DNA of 64,000 nucleotides. It comes from Codonopsis lanceolata. Taxonomy: Eukaryota; Streptophyta; Magnoliopsida; Asterales; Campanulaceae. The notes under the pieces were generated by a model. It worked only from the letters and a program-made list of their open reading frames with translations, searched no databases and was not told the DNA's origin. The position numbers and the translations under genes are program-made. Shown here in pieces: positions 21,380 through 32,807 of the stretch. Where the stretch lies: positions 87,664,295 to 87,728,294 of the forward strand of contig CM028378.1 of NCBI GenBank assembly GCA_013146195.2, in the 5' to 3' direction. How positions within the stretch are numbered: the first letter of the stretch is position 1; every line of letters starts with the position of its first letter.

Positions 21380-23260
21380 CGAAACAAGTGCGAGATCGAT
21401 CGAAGGGTATCGAAAAGCGATCGATAGAAGCGAAGCGATTCGAGGGAATCGAGCAGTATGGCGGCGAGAAAGTGAAGCGATCGCTATGGAGTGCAGTCTG
21501 AGGGGGCTCCGGGGTATGCTCACACAAGAATGCTCGGCAAGAATGCGGCGGTGGCTAGACCAAAATTTGGGTGCACATGCTGAATAATGAGCCAAATGGC
21601 TAATCGGTACAAAGCTTGAAATCTAGTGGTGAGGTAATCTCTTCCCTAGGTCCCCCAAGAAGCATCAACCTCACATACGCCCAAACCCAAACCCTCGGCC
21701 AAACACTAACCCACCAAACACTGCCGTCACTCCAAATCCTAACCCTCCACCAACTCCTACTACCCAAATGTCAATCCTTACCCATCATATCCTCCATATC
21801 CTATCCCAAACACCAACATTCCCGAGTCCAAATGACCTCCCTTTTCCCATAATCAACCCACTCCAAAACAGCCCACATATGGATCCCCAAAGCTATAACC
21901 CGTCGAGGCCAAGTTACTACCTACTTACCTCCGATGATCCGGCCATCCTAAAACCATCCAAAATCCACCACCTACACCCAAAATCCATATCGCCAATAAC
22001 CCACCAACCCAAACAATCCACCCAAAATCCACCAACCCAAAATCTCTATCCCCGAATCCTATCTTGCCCAAAATCCTATCGACCCAAAACCCATATCCGG
22101 CTCAAAATCCTTACCCAACCCAAAATCCACCTTACATTGCCCAAAACCCATATCCGGCTCGAGAATCCATACCCGGCTCAAAATCCCGAATCCATACCCA
22201 AAATCCCTACCAAACACCACGGAAATTAACCCGACTTTCCCTAATCACGCGGCATATACCTAAAACCAACTCCCCGACCACCAAAATGGAGGCCGACATG
22301 GAAAACATGAAAACCATGATGCTCAAACTTCTCAACAAAGGGAATTTTCTCACGGGCTTTGGCATTACAACCTTGGCGATCGCCTTCAAAGTTCAAAATG
22401 CGGAGCATAGAAAAGTTTGATGGGAATGGATGCCTATATCCCATCTAAAATCCTACTCCAGGTATGCGGTCAAGGGAGCTAGCTTTGAAGCTATGGCTTC
22501 CAATTTTCACCTCACCTAGTAGGGGCGCAAGCAATGGCGATGTTGTCGTAGCACTCGAATACACAGGACCGGATAGCAGAAGAATTCCTTGAAAGGTATA
22601 AAGACAACACTAGCCCGAGAAAATAAAAGAGACCTCGAGTCGTGCACCCAAAGGGAAAAAAAACATGTCTTTGAATTTGCGGTCGGTGGAAGCGGAAGTT
22701 GGCCCGGACTTTTGACGATCAGGTGAGTCATGTGTTCATCAAAACCTCCGGCCCATATACGGAACACATGCGGTATCTCCCTTACAGCGGCTTTAAAGAA
22801 GTAGTGGAGATAGGGGTTCGTATTGATGAAGATATACGGACCAGGGCAACTAAAAGTCAATACACCCTCGGTTCTTTCCGATACTCTAAAGGAAAGACGG
22901 CCGCACCGGCCGTCAACATGGTAGGAGATGCATCGGCCACTTTTCCTACCCAAAACTATAGTGCTACTCCATGGTCTATGGACGAGGTCTGTCAACTTCG
23001 GTCGGAGGAATAATGGCCCAAGCAGAAATTTCGAGAGGCGAGCAGGGGTCAGCCGGTACTTTGACAAATTGCAAGCTCCTCGATGCGTGATATTACGAGG
23101 GCTAATGGCTCGGAGTGTTGAAGCCTTTGGAAAACTACAGGCCACCAAACCCCTGCGACAATGGAACCATGCCCGATCTTGTGAGTATCATCATTACGGT
23201 GGTCACCTCACCGACGGATGCTACACACTCAAAAATGCTATCCGAGGATTTGATAGATGA
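21380..23260 (+). pseudogene. Tat gag remnant
   Basis: Pieces in several frames. Near 21.40-21.47 kb is a short charged segment (KGIEKRSIEAKRFEGIEQYG) that resembles the stretch preceding the gag core. At 21.6-22.25 kb is a proline-rich linker with repeated NPYPAQNPYP-like phrases. The capsid part is traced at 22.5-23.0 kb (ARTFDDQVSHVFIKTSGPYT then GVRIDEDIRTRA). At 23.17-23.24 kb is a C-x2-H-x4-H-x4-C cluster, CEYHHYGGHLTDGC, the knuckle form of Tat/Ogre gag. Several stops and frameshifts make it non-functional. Confidence 0.65.
22063..22212 (+). repeat. Short tandem repeat encoding NPYPA units in gag
   Basis: Degenerate units near 24 bp of the type CAAAACCCATATCCGGCTC recur about six times. 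They encode the proline- and tyrosine-rich linker of the gag remnant. Confidence 0.6.
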
Positions 23261-23599
23261 CAAGGTGATTGAAAAACCTCCTCCGGACCAAATACAATCA
23301 ATAACCCTCTACCTCAAATCAACATGATTGAGGTTGATGAAAAAATCACGTGCCCAAGTTCGAAAAAATTACCCACCCATTACCATATATTCTCATTCCC
23401 TTCTCTCCATCTACATCCATAAAAGAGCCTAGCTGCAATATGCTCTCTTGGGACACTATCTGGGTAGCCAAAATACTTGCAACATCGGAAAAAGCCACTT
23501 GGGTCGGTGGGGATGTTAGCCACCTTACTAGATCGGCCGAGCCTACCAGCCAAACACGGAAAAAGGTGACCACTCGGGCAAAGACAAAGAAACAGAATC

Positions 23600-24200
23600 T
23601 TGGGGCTAAGGAGGTGGAAGATACTCTGTTAGCTCGGATGAAGAAAACTCGAGGCCAACATTTCCATCAGGGGCTTACTTTGTGCTTCAAAAACCCAAGT
23701 GATACCTGGCCAAATCTCTAAGTCGAGGCGGTTGTTCCCATTGAAACCTCCCGAATGAGCTTACTCGGATGATCGGAAACATTCATTTTGGAAATGTCAT
23801 AATGTTTCTTGATCTAGATCGCCCAAGGAAGGCCGACCACATTGATGCTCTTCATATCCTTTGTGGGAATAATGGAAAAGCGGGTTCCTCGAGTTCGATG
23901 ACAACGGGTCCTCTCGAATGTATGTCCCTTGACACCTTAGCCAAATTGGGAACAAAAATATCGAGAACTCACTCCTTCCTCACAGACGGTAAAGGCATAT
24001 GACAACACCGGTCGATGTGTCTTAGGGGTAGTCACTCGATCTTGACTATTGGGCCACTAACCATGCTTCGAATTCCAAGTTTTGGACATACCGGCCACCA
24101 CTTTCGGCTATTCTTGGGGCGCCCTTGGATCCATGGGGTAAAGGGGTAGCCTCTTCATTACACCAACGTGTCAAATTCATCCACGATGACCACATAGTAA
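23600..24200 (+). pseudogene. Tat protease remnant
   Basis: The frame of 23769-24002 gives IDALHILCGNNGKAGSSSSM followed by CMSLDTLAKLG, matching the retropepsin region of Tat elements. The normal D-N-G-S-S active site is only seen after a frame change (FDDNGSSRMYVP). Downstream, near 24115, another frame reads GRPWIHGV, the family motif that follows the protease flap. The gene is broken by at least three frameshifts. Confidence 0.6.
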
Positions 24201-24260
24201 TTATTACAAAGATCGTGGAAAACAAGGAAGCGAGGATATCCCAATCCTCGAGATAGAGCA

Positions 24261-25090
24261 TGAAGACACGGGTATCTTCCTCGGTGGTTTTGAGGTTATC
24301 CCCAAGTGGTCAACGCCCTTGAATATGGTCCGACATCCTTGGAAAGAAAACCACATCCCTAGGAAACATGGTCCCTTTAAACATGTTCAGAAAAATGAAT
24401 TATATGCAGTGCAGGTCTTGGTAGAAACCAACGGGGGCTTGTCAATCTAGTCGGGATGAACTTAAGGAATGTATCCTCCCTTTGGCCTAGGATACACACC
24501 TACTCAGTGAGGTAGCGTCATGAAACAAAAGCGTGAGAAAGAAAGGCGAGAAAAGGAAAAGCGTCCTTACACACATCCCCTCTCCAACCATACTGAGAAA
24601 AACCTTAAATGGTTGCTTTATAAGGAAAGGGAAAGCGAAGCCTATCTCATGTTCCACGAGCCTGGATAGACCAAAATGGGAAAAGATGCCTGGTTGGGAA
24701 ATCTTTGAAGATGTCGGTCTTCTCACGAGACAAAATGGAGCAGTCACCCCCGTAGCCTTGCATATAAAGCGCCACTTTTGAAAACACTTGGTCTATAGAT
24801 CGGGATGACTATTCTCGGTCTTATTTGATGATGATGGCACGGGAGGCGACTTCTTGGGTATGATAGGCGGAGGCAGAATATGAAAACTCACGATGAGTTC
24901 GAGCTTCTCAGCTAAGCCTCTGCGAGAATTGGTACGTTACGACCGGCCCGCTCTTGACTCCCCGGTAGGCCGCCGGATATACCATCCCCCTTCCTTCTCC
25001 TAGCTTTGGATTGGTCATCTACCGCTCCCTAATAATGAGGATCTCAAACCCCGGGTCCTCAATAATGTAATAAGCCCGTGCGGTTGCTAT
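24261..25090 (+). other. Tat protease-RT linker
   Basis: No clear domain. Short open pieces on both strands (for example 24533-24781) are rich in Lys, Gly and Pro and resemble no family I recognise. Ogre elements are known to have a spliced segment in this position, but no convincing splice pair was assigned here. Confidence 0.4.
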
Positions 25091-25279
25091 TAATGATAAT
25101 ATGAATGTCTTTGCTTATTCCTTAGTTGCACCTACATTAAAAGATACATTAAATAATCATAATAATGAGTCATTTAATGAAATGGACCCAAAAGATAAAA
25201 AATATTTGCTTGAGCTTGTAAAGTCGGTTGAGCAACGAGGAACAACATCACTCGGCGGCGGTGAAGACTTGTCAATCAT

Positions 25280-26160
25280 CAATGGGGTTTGAACAATCAA
25301 GTCAAAGAAATCAAAATCGGCAACTACTGCAAGGCTCGAAAGGGTAGCACTCATCGACCTCCTCAAAGAGTTCGTAGATATCTTTGCTGGTCCTATGAAG
25401 ATATGCGGGGCTAGATCCGGCCATAGTCGAACAGGATCCCCATATATCCGGATGCTCGGCCAATCAAGCGAGCTCCGAATCAAACGAGAATGGTCACTTT
25501 GCAAGTCAAAGAAGAAATTATGAAGCGACTCCATGTCAACTTCATTCGGGTGGTTGAATACCGATCTGGTGTCCAACATAGTGATTGTTCCCAAGCCCAG
25601 CGGGAAGGTTCGAATCTGCGTCGACTTCGCGACCTCAACAAAGCGTCGCCCAAAGATGATTTCCGCTACCCAACATTGATATTGTGGTAGATCTTTGTTC
25701 TTGCTCACAAAATCGAGATCCTTAAATCGGCGGCATGCTCGGCTACAATCAAATTAAAATGGCGGCGAAGACCAAGAGAAGACTTCATTCACCACTCCTT
25801 GGGGTACCTCTTGCTATCTTGTCATGCCATTTGGGCTCAAAAATGGGGCTACTTATCAAAGGGCTGCCACCACTCTCTTCCACGACATGATCCACAAAGA
25901 GATCGAGGTCTCGTCGGCGACATGATCGTACATTCAGCGGCCAGCGGTGCTCATATCGAGACCTTGAAAGTTCTTGAAAGGTTAAGAAAGCATCGAGATG
26001 AAACTCAACCCCACCAAATGCACATTTGGGGTCACGAAAACAAGGTCACAGGATTCTTAGTGGTGAGCAAGGCATTGAGATCGAGCCGGCAAAGATCAAA
26101 GCTATCATAGAGATGCGCGACCAAAAACTCCAACGAAGTCAAAGGCTTCCTAGGCCGACT
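25280..26160 (+). pseudogene. Tat reverse transcriptase remnant
   Basis: Recognisable pieces in three frames: SYEDMRG near 25.40 kb, VKEEIMKRLHVNFIRVVEYR, DLNKASPKDDFRYP near 25.64 kb (palm start) and TGVTKTRSQDS-like thumb sequence near 26.03 kb. The catalytic YVDD box near 25.91 kb is destroyed: the equivalent frame reads VGDMIV after a base loss. The end (EPAKIKAIIEMR) is in the frame of 26026-26310. Order and spacing match the left copy where they overlap. Confidence 0.75.
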
Positions 26161-26329
26161 ACTGATATATCGGCCGCTTCATCAGACGACTCACCACCAC
26201 ATGTGGGCCCCTCTTCAAGCTCTAAAGAAAATCTTGACCAAGTGCAGGGACGAGAAATGCCGGCTAGCCTTGAAAAAATAAAAGCCTACCTCACCAATCC
26301 CATGTGCTAGCCCGGCCCATACACATAAA

Positions 26330-26640
26330 CCTCTCCTCATATACTTAACCGTCACGGACACGTCGGTAGGAGCCATGCTTGCCCAAGAAAGAAAGACTCC
26401 TACATCGAAAACGCCATATACTTCATAAGTAGGAAGGCTGCAAGGAAGCGAGTGAATTATTCGGCCTTGGAGAAAAGTTGTCTTGGCCTAGTGCGGACAA
26501 CTCAAAGGCTCAAAACATATCTGAGGGCGATCCATCAAGCTCATATCGGGATGGACCCTATAAAATACATCTTCGGCAAACCATCACTTTCCGGCGGCTA
26601 AGTGGGCCTTCCTTCTCAGCGAGTTTGACATAACATATGT
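26330..26640 (+). pseudogene. Tat RNase H remnant
   Basis: In broken frames the sequence shows TVTDTSVGAMLAQE, SYIENAIYFIS and AIHQAHIGMDPIKYI-like stretches, the canonical Ty3 RNase H start and core. The catalytic Asp of VTDTS is retained, but the frame changes at least twice. Confidence 0.65.
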
Positions 26641-26759
26641 CACGCTCAAATCTATCAAAGCGGCGTAATTGCAGATCACTTAGCCGATCTACCTCTGAAA
26701 ACCGAAGATGCTCTTGAGCCCGGCTTCCCAGACGAAGGTGTCTTGGAAATCACGACCAC

Positions 26760-27190
26760 GACACCGGTGGCGGATGTTCTTTGGCCGCAAACAAAGAGGC
26801 TTTGGCATAGGGATCTTACTCATTGACCGGCGATTCTCACACTCCAGGCCTAAGATTGGAGTTTGAGTGCTCCAACAACACCACTTGAATCTGAAGCTTG
26901 CATTGGCTGGAAGAGGCTCTCCAAAGGAAGGCCAAAAATCTCGAAGTCTTTGGAGACTACGCCTTGATCATAAACCAAGTCGAAGGGAAGTGGAAAACCC
27001 AAGATCCCATGCAACTTTATCATGCCAAATTAACGGCACTTGCCGCTCGGTTTGATTCCATCTCATTCCACTACTTGCCGGGGCAAATCAATTTGCCGAT
27101 GCATTGGCCACTCTAGCATCACTAGTCCAAATTCATGAAATACAAGTCCAACCCTTTGTGGTCGTGGAAGAAAGTCACGCCGGCATCTTG
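26760..27190 (+). pseudogene. Tat additional (archaeal-type) RNase H remnant
   Basis: The frame of 26898-27116 reads LEVFGDYALIINQVEGKWKT and ALAARFDSISFHYLPGQIN, the second RNase H found in Tat elements. The E-x-x-A part (SEACI) is in another frame just upstream. Having two RNase H domains in series is diagnostic for the lineage. Confidence 0.65.
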
Positions 27191-27229
27191 CTTCAAAATT
27201 AATGCGGCCACGAGGCGGATCACGAGCCA

Positions 27230-28440
27230 CGGTATGTTGACATCAAAATGCTTCAAAAGGAATCTATCCCCGGCCTAGACAAAGAGGAGAATTTCCTGCG
27301 AAGATGGGCATCGCAATTTGTGTTCGGCGGTGGCGGCTTATATAAAAGGCACTACCAAGGCCTAAATCTCTTATCGTCGATCCGGGCCAAAGCGAGCAAA
27401 TTATGGACCAACTCCATGGTGGTACTGTGGACCCCATGAGCGCGACCACATGCTATCCAAGAAAGTTATCCGGCAAGGGTACTATTGGAGCTCGCTTGAA
27501 GCCGGCGCATTCGGTGGGTGCGACAACTGCGACAAGTGCCAGCGTTTTGCAAATCTGCGCACGTGCCCCGCACATCTTATACAACTCCACGGCCCACGGC
27601 CCTTCTCAACATGGGGTATCGGCGTCATAGGCCAAATTCACCGAAGGGATCAATGGCCACGAGTGCGTTCTAGTAGCCGTCGACTACTTCACAAAGTGGG
27701 TGGAAGCCTCTTCCTACAAGATCTTAAATGCCAGAAAGGTGTCCGAATTTATCCGGGCCAATATCATATACCGCTATGGGGTACCTTTCGAAATCATCTC
27801 CGACAACGGCTCTCATTTTGAAGGGGACGTGAATCGTCTGCTCGACGAGTTCAAAATTCAAAGACACAAATCCTCCCCTACCGGCCACAAGCCAATGGTG
27901 CCGTTGAAGCGACCAACAAAACTCCTCGAGAACATCATCGAAAAATGGGCGAGGAAGAGGCGGCGGAGAAAAATTGCCGCTAGCCCTGCAGGGCTATCGC
28001 ACCTCGATTCGTACACCCAGGGGCTACCCCTACTCTAGCATATGGCATGGAGGCGTCTTGCCTATTGAAGTTGAAATACCATCATTAAGAGTAATGATGG
28101 AATCGACATAGCAGTCGGGGTCAAAGGGCGATTTGAAGAATTAGCCACGATCGATGAGCAGCGGTTACTAGCCCTAGAGCACACTCGAGCCTATCAAAGG
28201 CGCATAGCCCGTGCATTCAACAAAAAAGTCAAAGGCCGCGACATCCAGGTCGGAGATCTGGTGCTCCGAGAAAAACCCCCTAGTTATGTTGACACTAGGG
28301 GAAAATGGAAATCTCCGTGGATGGGACCGTACATTGTCAAAGAGATCCGGTCAGGAGGTGTCGTACTCCTCACAAACCAGGAAGGAGAGGACCTTGTTCA
28401 GCCCTTCAATCTTGACAAGCTCAAAAGGTACTATGCTTGA
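27230..28440 (+). pseudogene. Tat integrase remnant (right copy)
   Basis: The N-terminal zinc-binding segment is near 27.45-27.56 kb (LSKKVIRQGYYWSSLEAGAF then CDNCDKCQRF, the second Cys pair). The core runs in the frame of 27700-28038 with EASSYKILNARKVSEFIRA and FEIISDNGSHFEGDVNRLLD. The frame is then lost before the catalytic Glu by a one-base deficit in TCCTCCCCTACC that the left copy shares. The C-terminal part (28211-28440) has RGKWKSPWMGPYIVKEIRSG and ends near a stop at 28438-28440. Confidence 0.8.
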
Positions 28441-28474
28441 GCCAATCTATCCGACAAAAGTGCTTCCCTCTCGG

Positions 28475-28602
28475 CTCGCTAGGTTGAAAACCGAAAGAGC
28501 GGCCTAGGCAAAAGTTAGAGCGAAAAAAAAAAATACAAAAAGGAGAAATAAGGGCTCGCTAGGTTGAAAACCCGAAAGGGCGGCCTAGGCAAAAGTTAGA
28601 GC
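28475..28602. repeat. Twin 48-bp repeat in the convergent spacer (right copy)
   Basis: Units at 28475-28522 and 28555-28602 are the reverse complement of those at 1248-1376. They lie between the integrase stop and the end of the antisense ORF. Confidence 0.85.
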
Positions 28603-28829
28603 ATAAAAAAATCAGGAGAAAAAGGAGAGGGAAGACACTCTTTTGAATCCTCGGCATACTATCTCCAGTCTTCGGCATACAACAGGCTCAACTGACAAAG
28701 GAAAGAGAAAAACCACAACGGAAGCTCACATTAAAACATTAAAATATATTACAGGGTCCTAAGGTGCAACTTAGGAATATTTATTTAAGACGTCTATATT
28801 ATACATTAACTGCATTGCACATATATATT

Positions 28830-29901
28830 CTGCCTACACCCCACTTGTTTCCCCCAGATATTCCTTCCTTTTGCAGCTCAGCCCCCCGAAGTGGTCTATC
28901 AATGCCTGCGGCGTCCACCCAGCCGGGCCCATATTCCTCTTCTGCGAGGCACAGAGGAACCTCTATTCTCAGAACCACCGGAAGTATCTCCTTCATCATC
29001 GCCAACATCTCCATTCTCATGGACAGTCGTGTTGCTAGGACCGGCCCCATTATCTCTAACGCCAGTGCCCCATCCAGGCTGAGGGGGAGGAGCAGCCTCT
29101 TCCGGTTCCCAGGGATTATGTTGCTGATTGCCATTATCAGGCCTTATATCAGTGCCCCATCCATTTTGAGGGAGGGACAATTTCTTGGCTCCCAAGGATT
29201 GTGCTCAGACTTGCATTATCATGTCGAGGGACCTCATAATCAGCATACCTGAAACCAGTGCCCCATTCAGCCTCGGGGGGAGCAGCCTCCGCCGTTTCCC
29301 AATTACTGGGACCTGCTTCATTTGGTCCAGGAGCCACCAAGTGCCAAGATTATGTGTACTACTTTGAAATCTTCTGCAAGGAGGAATGACCAAGCCCGAG
29401 CTCTCGATCTCTTCGCCTATCTCCATAAGGCGAGCATCAATACCCGTAGCAACATGGCGGCCGAACAAATTTCTCAGCCTTCGCCGAATCTCGCGAGAAG
29501 TTCCCTCTGCAATCACCATTATCCATGCCAAGTATTCGAGCGACAAAAATATATGATCAGAGAACAAATAGGCCACCTGAAGCCTATCAAAGTCAAGATG
29601 CCACATTCTCTGGAAGTCAAAATTCAGAGTCCTGCTATTTTCCATTTCCAAAAATACAGGGCGAGTTGTGTCTGGAATGATTTGCTCCAGCCCAAACTGG
29701 CGCAATATTCTATCAGCACTATAAAAGAGGCCCTCCTGATGCCCAACATAACAACTTGGGCATAGCCAGCGGAATGCAAAATGAAGCGCCTAATTTCCCA
29801 GTGGTTAATCACCCAGGATATATCCATGGAGCCTCTCCGAAAGAAATCCTCAGTCCAGTCATAGTCAGAATAATTAATTTGAGGAAAGCGGCGACGAAAA
29901 C
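28830..29901 (-). pseudogene. Antisense ORF of Tat element, plant mobile domain-like (right copy)
   Basis: Convergent to pol. The N-terminal open piece (29624-29827) can be followed upstream in frame to 29901 (FRRRFPQINYSDYDW), where Athila LTR1 begins, so the true start is lost or displaced. A frameshift near 29.72 kb leads to the 166-residue piece 29205-29705 containing RQFGLEQIIPDTTRPVF, the PMD-like core. Further pieces (29149-29340, 28899-29195) carry three WGTG/WGTD modules separated by acidic Pro-rich segments, then an Arg-rich end. Its frame break differs from that in the left copy, so each broke separately. PMD proteins are linked to silencing and mobile-element spread; no function is claimed here. 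Confidence 0.55.
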
Positions 29902-31194
29902 TGATCGATGTATTTTATACGTCGATTTTATATACTTCTATGACTTAAATTATGCTATTTCATGAGTCTTTTGGGTACTAATATATGTTTTCGGTGAGTT
30001 TTGTAAGTTTCAGGATTAATTGTGAAAATACGCGAAACTCCAGGGTTTTAAGTGCAAATTTCAAGAAGGGCCAAAAAGGAAAAATAAAGAAAGAATGAAG
30101 ATTGTCAACACTGGACACCTTGCGGACGCAAGGTGCAAGCAAGGTAGGCGTATACTCGTCATAAAAAGAAGCGAAAGGAATCAAGCGGCCGGACACGGAG
30201 ACCTTGCGGACGCAAGGTATCCGGCGACCGCAAGGTAGTCGAAATGCGTGATTTTCGGATTTTCACACGGCATTCGATTGAAACACAACTCCAGTATATA
30301 TAGAAGTCGGATCTTAGAGCCAAAGCATAAGGAGGAGCGGTGGAAGCTCTCTTTCATAGATTTTAGGTAGTTTTTAGATTGTATAACATAGCTAGATTGT
30401 GTAATTTCAAGTATTGAAGATCAAATCATGTATCCGATCATCTCCATGTGCTGTTCATTGTCTATGATGAACTAATTCATCCATAATCTAGGAGGTGGGA
30501 GGTAACTTGTATCAACTTTATGTTTTGATTCTTATTTATGTTCATTCAATGCTTGTTGATTGTGTTGTTTATCAATCCCTATATTATTTTGCTTTGAACA
30601 AATGAATGTAATCGCAAATAATAAAGGCTTAGAGGTGCGGATAACTGCATGACCAAGTGCATATGTCGTACAGCGGCTCACCAACACAATAAATTGGACC
30701 TATCGATGCACGAGAGTGATAAGTTAGGACCGGGTTCTTACATGATCTAGGTGACAGATAGATCATAAATCTAGGTGACAACTAGATTGATAGTTCTGTG
30801 CTTAGGATATAGAATGGATGAATTTTGCGGGGATGGAGAATTTGAACCAATTGTTCAACGAGACTATATCTATTTTTAGTGAGCGAACCCAAGACATTGA
30901 ATGACATTATTATGAATTGAACATAAAGGAGATATAAGTGAAACCCGAATCCTAGATTGCCACCCACCATAAGATCTTCATATACATTGTTATTCTTGTC
31001 TAATTAGTTAAACATCTATAAATAGTAGTTTAGAGTAGAATTAAACATAAAAACCCCCTTTAGATTAATAATTTGCTATCAATAATTGCCTTGTTCGTGA
31101 TCACTTGTCTCGTGGGTTCGACCCTTGCTTCCAATACTATTCTATAATAGTCTTGTTCACTTGCAAGGAAAAAGATTAAATAAAACATCGATCA
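29902..31194 (+). repeat. Athila LTR1 (1293 bp)
   Basis: Starts TGATCGATGTATTTTATACG and ends AAAACATCGATCA, with imperfect terminal symmetry TGATCGATG/CATCGATCA. TATA box TATATATAG at 30295-30303. U3 holds the dyads at 30116-30135 and 30201-30218. Confidence 0.9.
30116..30236 (+). promoter_or_regulatory. Dyad motifs in LTR1 U3
   Basis: CACCTTGCGGACGCAAGGTG at 30116-30135 has 9-bp perfect arms around GA. A second dyad with 8-bp arms is at 30201-30218 and a half-site (CCGCAAGGT) at 30228-30236. The first ends about 160 bases upstream of the TATA box. Confidence 0.75.
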
Positions 31195-31200
31195 AGTTTT

Positions 31201-31216
31201 TGGCGCCGTTGGGGAC
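31201..31216 (+). promoter_or_regulatory. Athila primer-binding site
   Basis: TGGCGCCGTTGGGGAC lies six bases after the LTR end. It is close to the TGGCGCCGTTGCCGGGG site of Athila elements, usually assigned to tRNA-Asp. Confidence 0.8.
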
Positions 31217-31337
31217 AAGCTAGTTCACGTAGTTAGTTTGTTGGTAGCGTAGTTTTTAATTTAATTTAGTTTTTAGTTTAATTTTGATTTTCATAAAAAT
31301 AAAAATACAAAAGATTTTATTTTATTTTAATAGTTAG

Positions 31338-32722
31338 TTGTTTTTAAATTGCTTTAATTATTTTTATGCACGATTAAGTAGATCTTTAAATCCTAAATTG
31401 GTAGACTTAAATCAAGATATAAATATTGTTAGAAGAAATCAAGAAGTTCTTGAAAATCTAGCTTCCGAGTTTGATAATCAAGACCAATTGAATCAAGAGG
31501 ATCCTCTGGTAGATCCTACAATGGAAGAAATAACAATAATCGTAATCACGAAAACCTAGTTGACCCAGTCAATAGGAATCAAAGAGAAGAAGAGCACAAG
31601 AAGAAATATGGAAGTAGTGGTAAATCAAAGAACTATTAATGACTTTAGTAGACCTTCATTAAATGTTGTGACATCATGTTTAGTCTTGCCGGATCTTTGT
31701 TAGGAATTTTGAGTTAAAAGGTCATTATTTTAATGCCATACCATCTTTTCATGGGATGCCCCATGAAGATCTGTCGGTTTCTTAAGAGAATATGAATACA
31801 TGATGAGTACTTTTCCTTTAGGAGGGTTGGCGAAGATCAAATCAAAATGAAATATTTTCCAGTGCATTAAAAGAATTGGCAAAGAGATGGTTTATGAACC
31901 TAACACCAAATAGTGTTTATACTTGGGCACAATTATATGATTTGTTTATGAGCAAATTTTACAAACATGCATCTCTTACGGAGTATAGAAAACAAATCAT
32001 GTCATTCCAAAATGAACCGAGGTGAAACATTCCATGAGTCATGGGATAGATTTAAAAATACGCTCATTATGTGTCCTCATCATAATTTGGCTCAACATGT
32101 GTTAGTGCTTCAATTTTATCATGGTCTTTCGCCGGGCTTACAAACTATGGTTGATAGTGCAGGTGGTGGTTCTATTAATAGAATGACACCGAAGCACTAG
32201 AAGAATTATTTGAGATGCTAAGTATTAATTCCCAACAGAGAAAAGTGCTAGAGGTAAAAATAGGAGCCTATATCAATTGCAAGATAATTCAAATACACAA
32301 GGTCAATTTGAAAATTGGCAAATTCAAGAAGCATGTGCCTTATGTGGATTATATTCTCATGCTACTAATTTTTGTCCGTCAAGTGCTATGTATTACGAGC
32401 ACAGGCTAATGCTATGAATATGTACCCTCAAAGGCCAAGGAATGATCCCTATTCAAACACATATAATCCTGGTTGGAGGAATCATCCTAACTTTTCTTGG
32501 GGAGAAAATAAGCCTTTGCAACCTCAACAGTTCCAACCTCAACCACCACAACCTCCCCAGTTGCCAAATCAAAATCAGTTGAGAATTGAAGAAGTTCCCA
32601 AGCAAGAAGTAGCTAGTAAAGGTCAAGCGGCTTTGATGAAGTACATGCTTGAAGAAATTGAAAATCTAAAGAAACACATTGCAAATTCAGAAGTTGATAA
32701 AAGAGAAGAAGGAAGTTCCTAG
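31338..32722 (+). pseudogene. Athila gag remnant
   Basis: Broken frames give the N-terminus (31338-31559), the capsid segment with RGETFHESWDRFKNTLIMCP followed by HHNLAQHVLVLQFYHGL (31967-32200), a perfect CCHC knuckle at 32334-32375 (CALCGLYSHATNFC, C-x2-C-x4-H-x4-C) and a Gln/Pro-rich tail (32372-32722). Stops separate all parts. The leader before 31338 is about 120 bases after the primer site. Confidence 0.75.
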
Positions 32723-32807
32723 TCAAGCGAGCAAGCCAAGTCAATCACCGTCTGCGAAGCGGTAAGGTGATAGGTGAAGAGGTAAGTGATCTGATCCTTC
32801 TTCTAAT

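Larger units (their letters stand above)
20084..21380 (+). other. Tat leader region, low complexity
   Basis: No supported gene. It contains TA dinucleotide runs at 20322-20386 and 20513-20540, oligo-T and oligo-A runs, and a short A-rich minisatellite bounded by an inverted repeat (20891-21029). Long ORFs here consist of alternating Tyr-Ile from the TA repeats and are not genes. From about 21.1 kb the base composition becomes more gag-like. Confidence 0.6.
18175..29901 (+). mobile_element. Tat/Ogre-type Ty3 retrotransposon (right copy), plus strand
   Basis: In order: 5' LTR missing its first few dozen bases, primer site, long AT-rich leader, gag, protease, RT, RNase H, additional RNase H, integrase, convergent spacer and an antisense ORF. 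The 3' LTR is not seen because an Athila LTR begins at 29902 inside the antisense ORF. The pol end is the inverted counterpart of 1-3829. All genes carry stops or frameshifts. Whether LTR and pol belong to one insertion cannot be proven without the 3' LTR. Confidence 0.75.

Noticed and set aside
22516..23148. 210-residue minus-strand open frame
   Set aside because: It lies antisense to the gag remnant, whose plus-strand pieces match Tat gag landmarks; no family resemblance on the minus strand.
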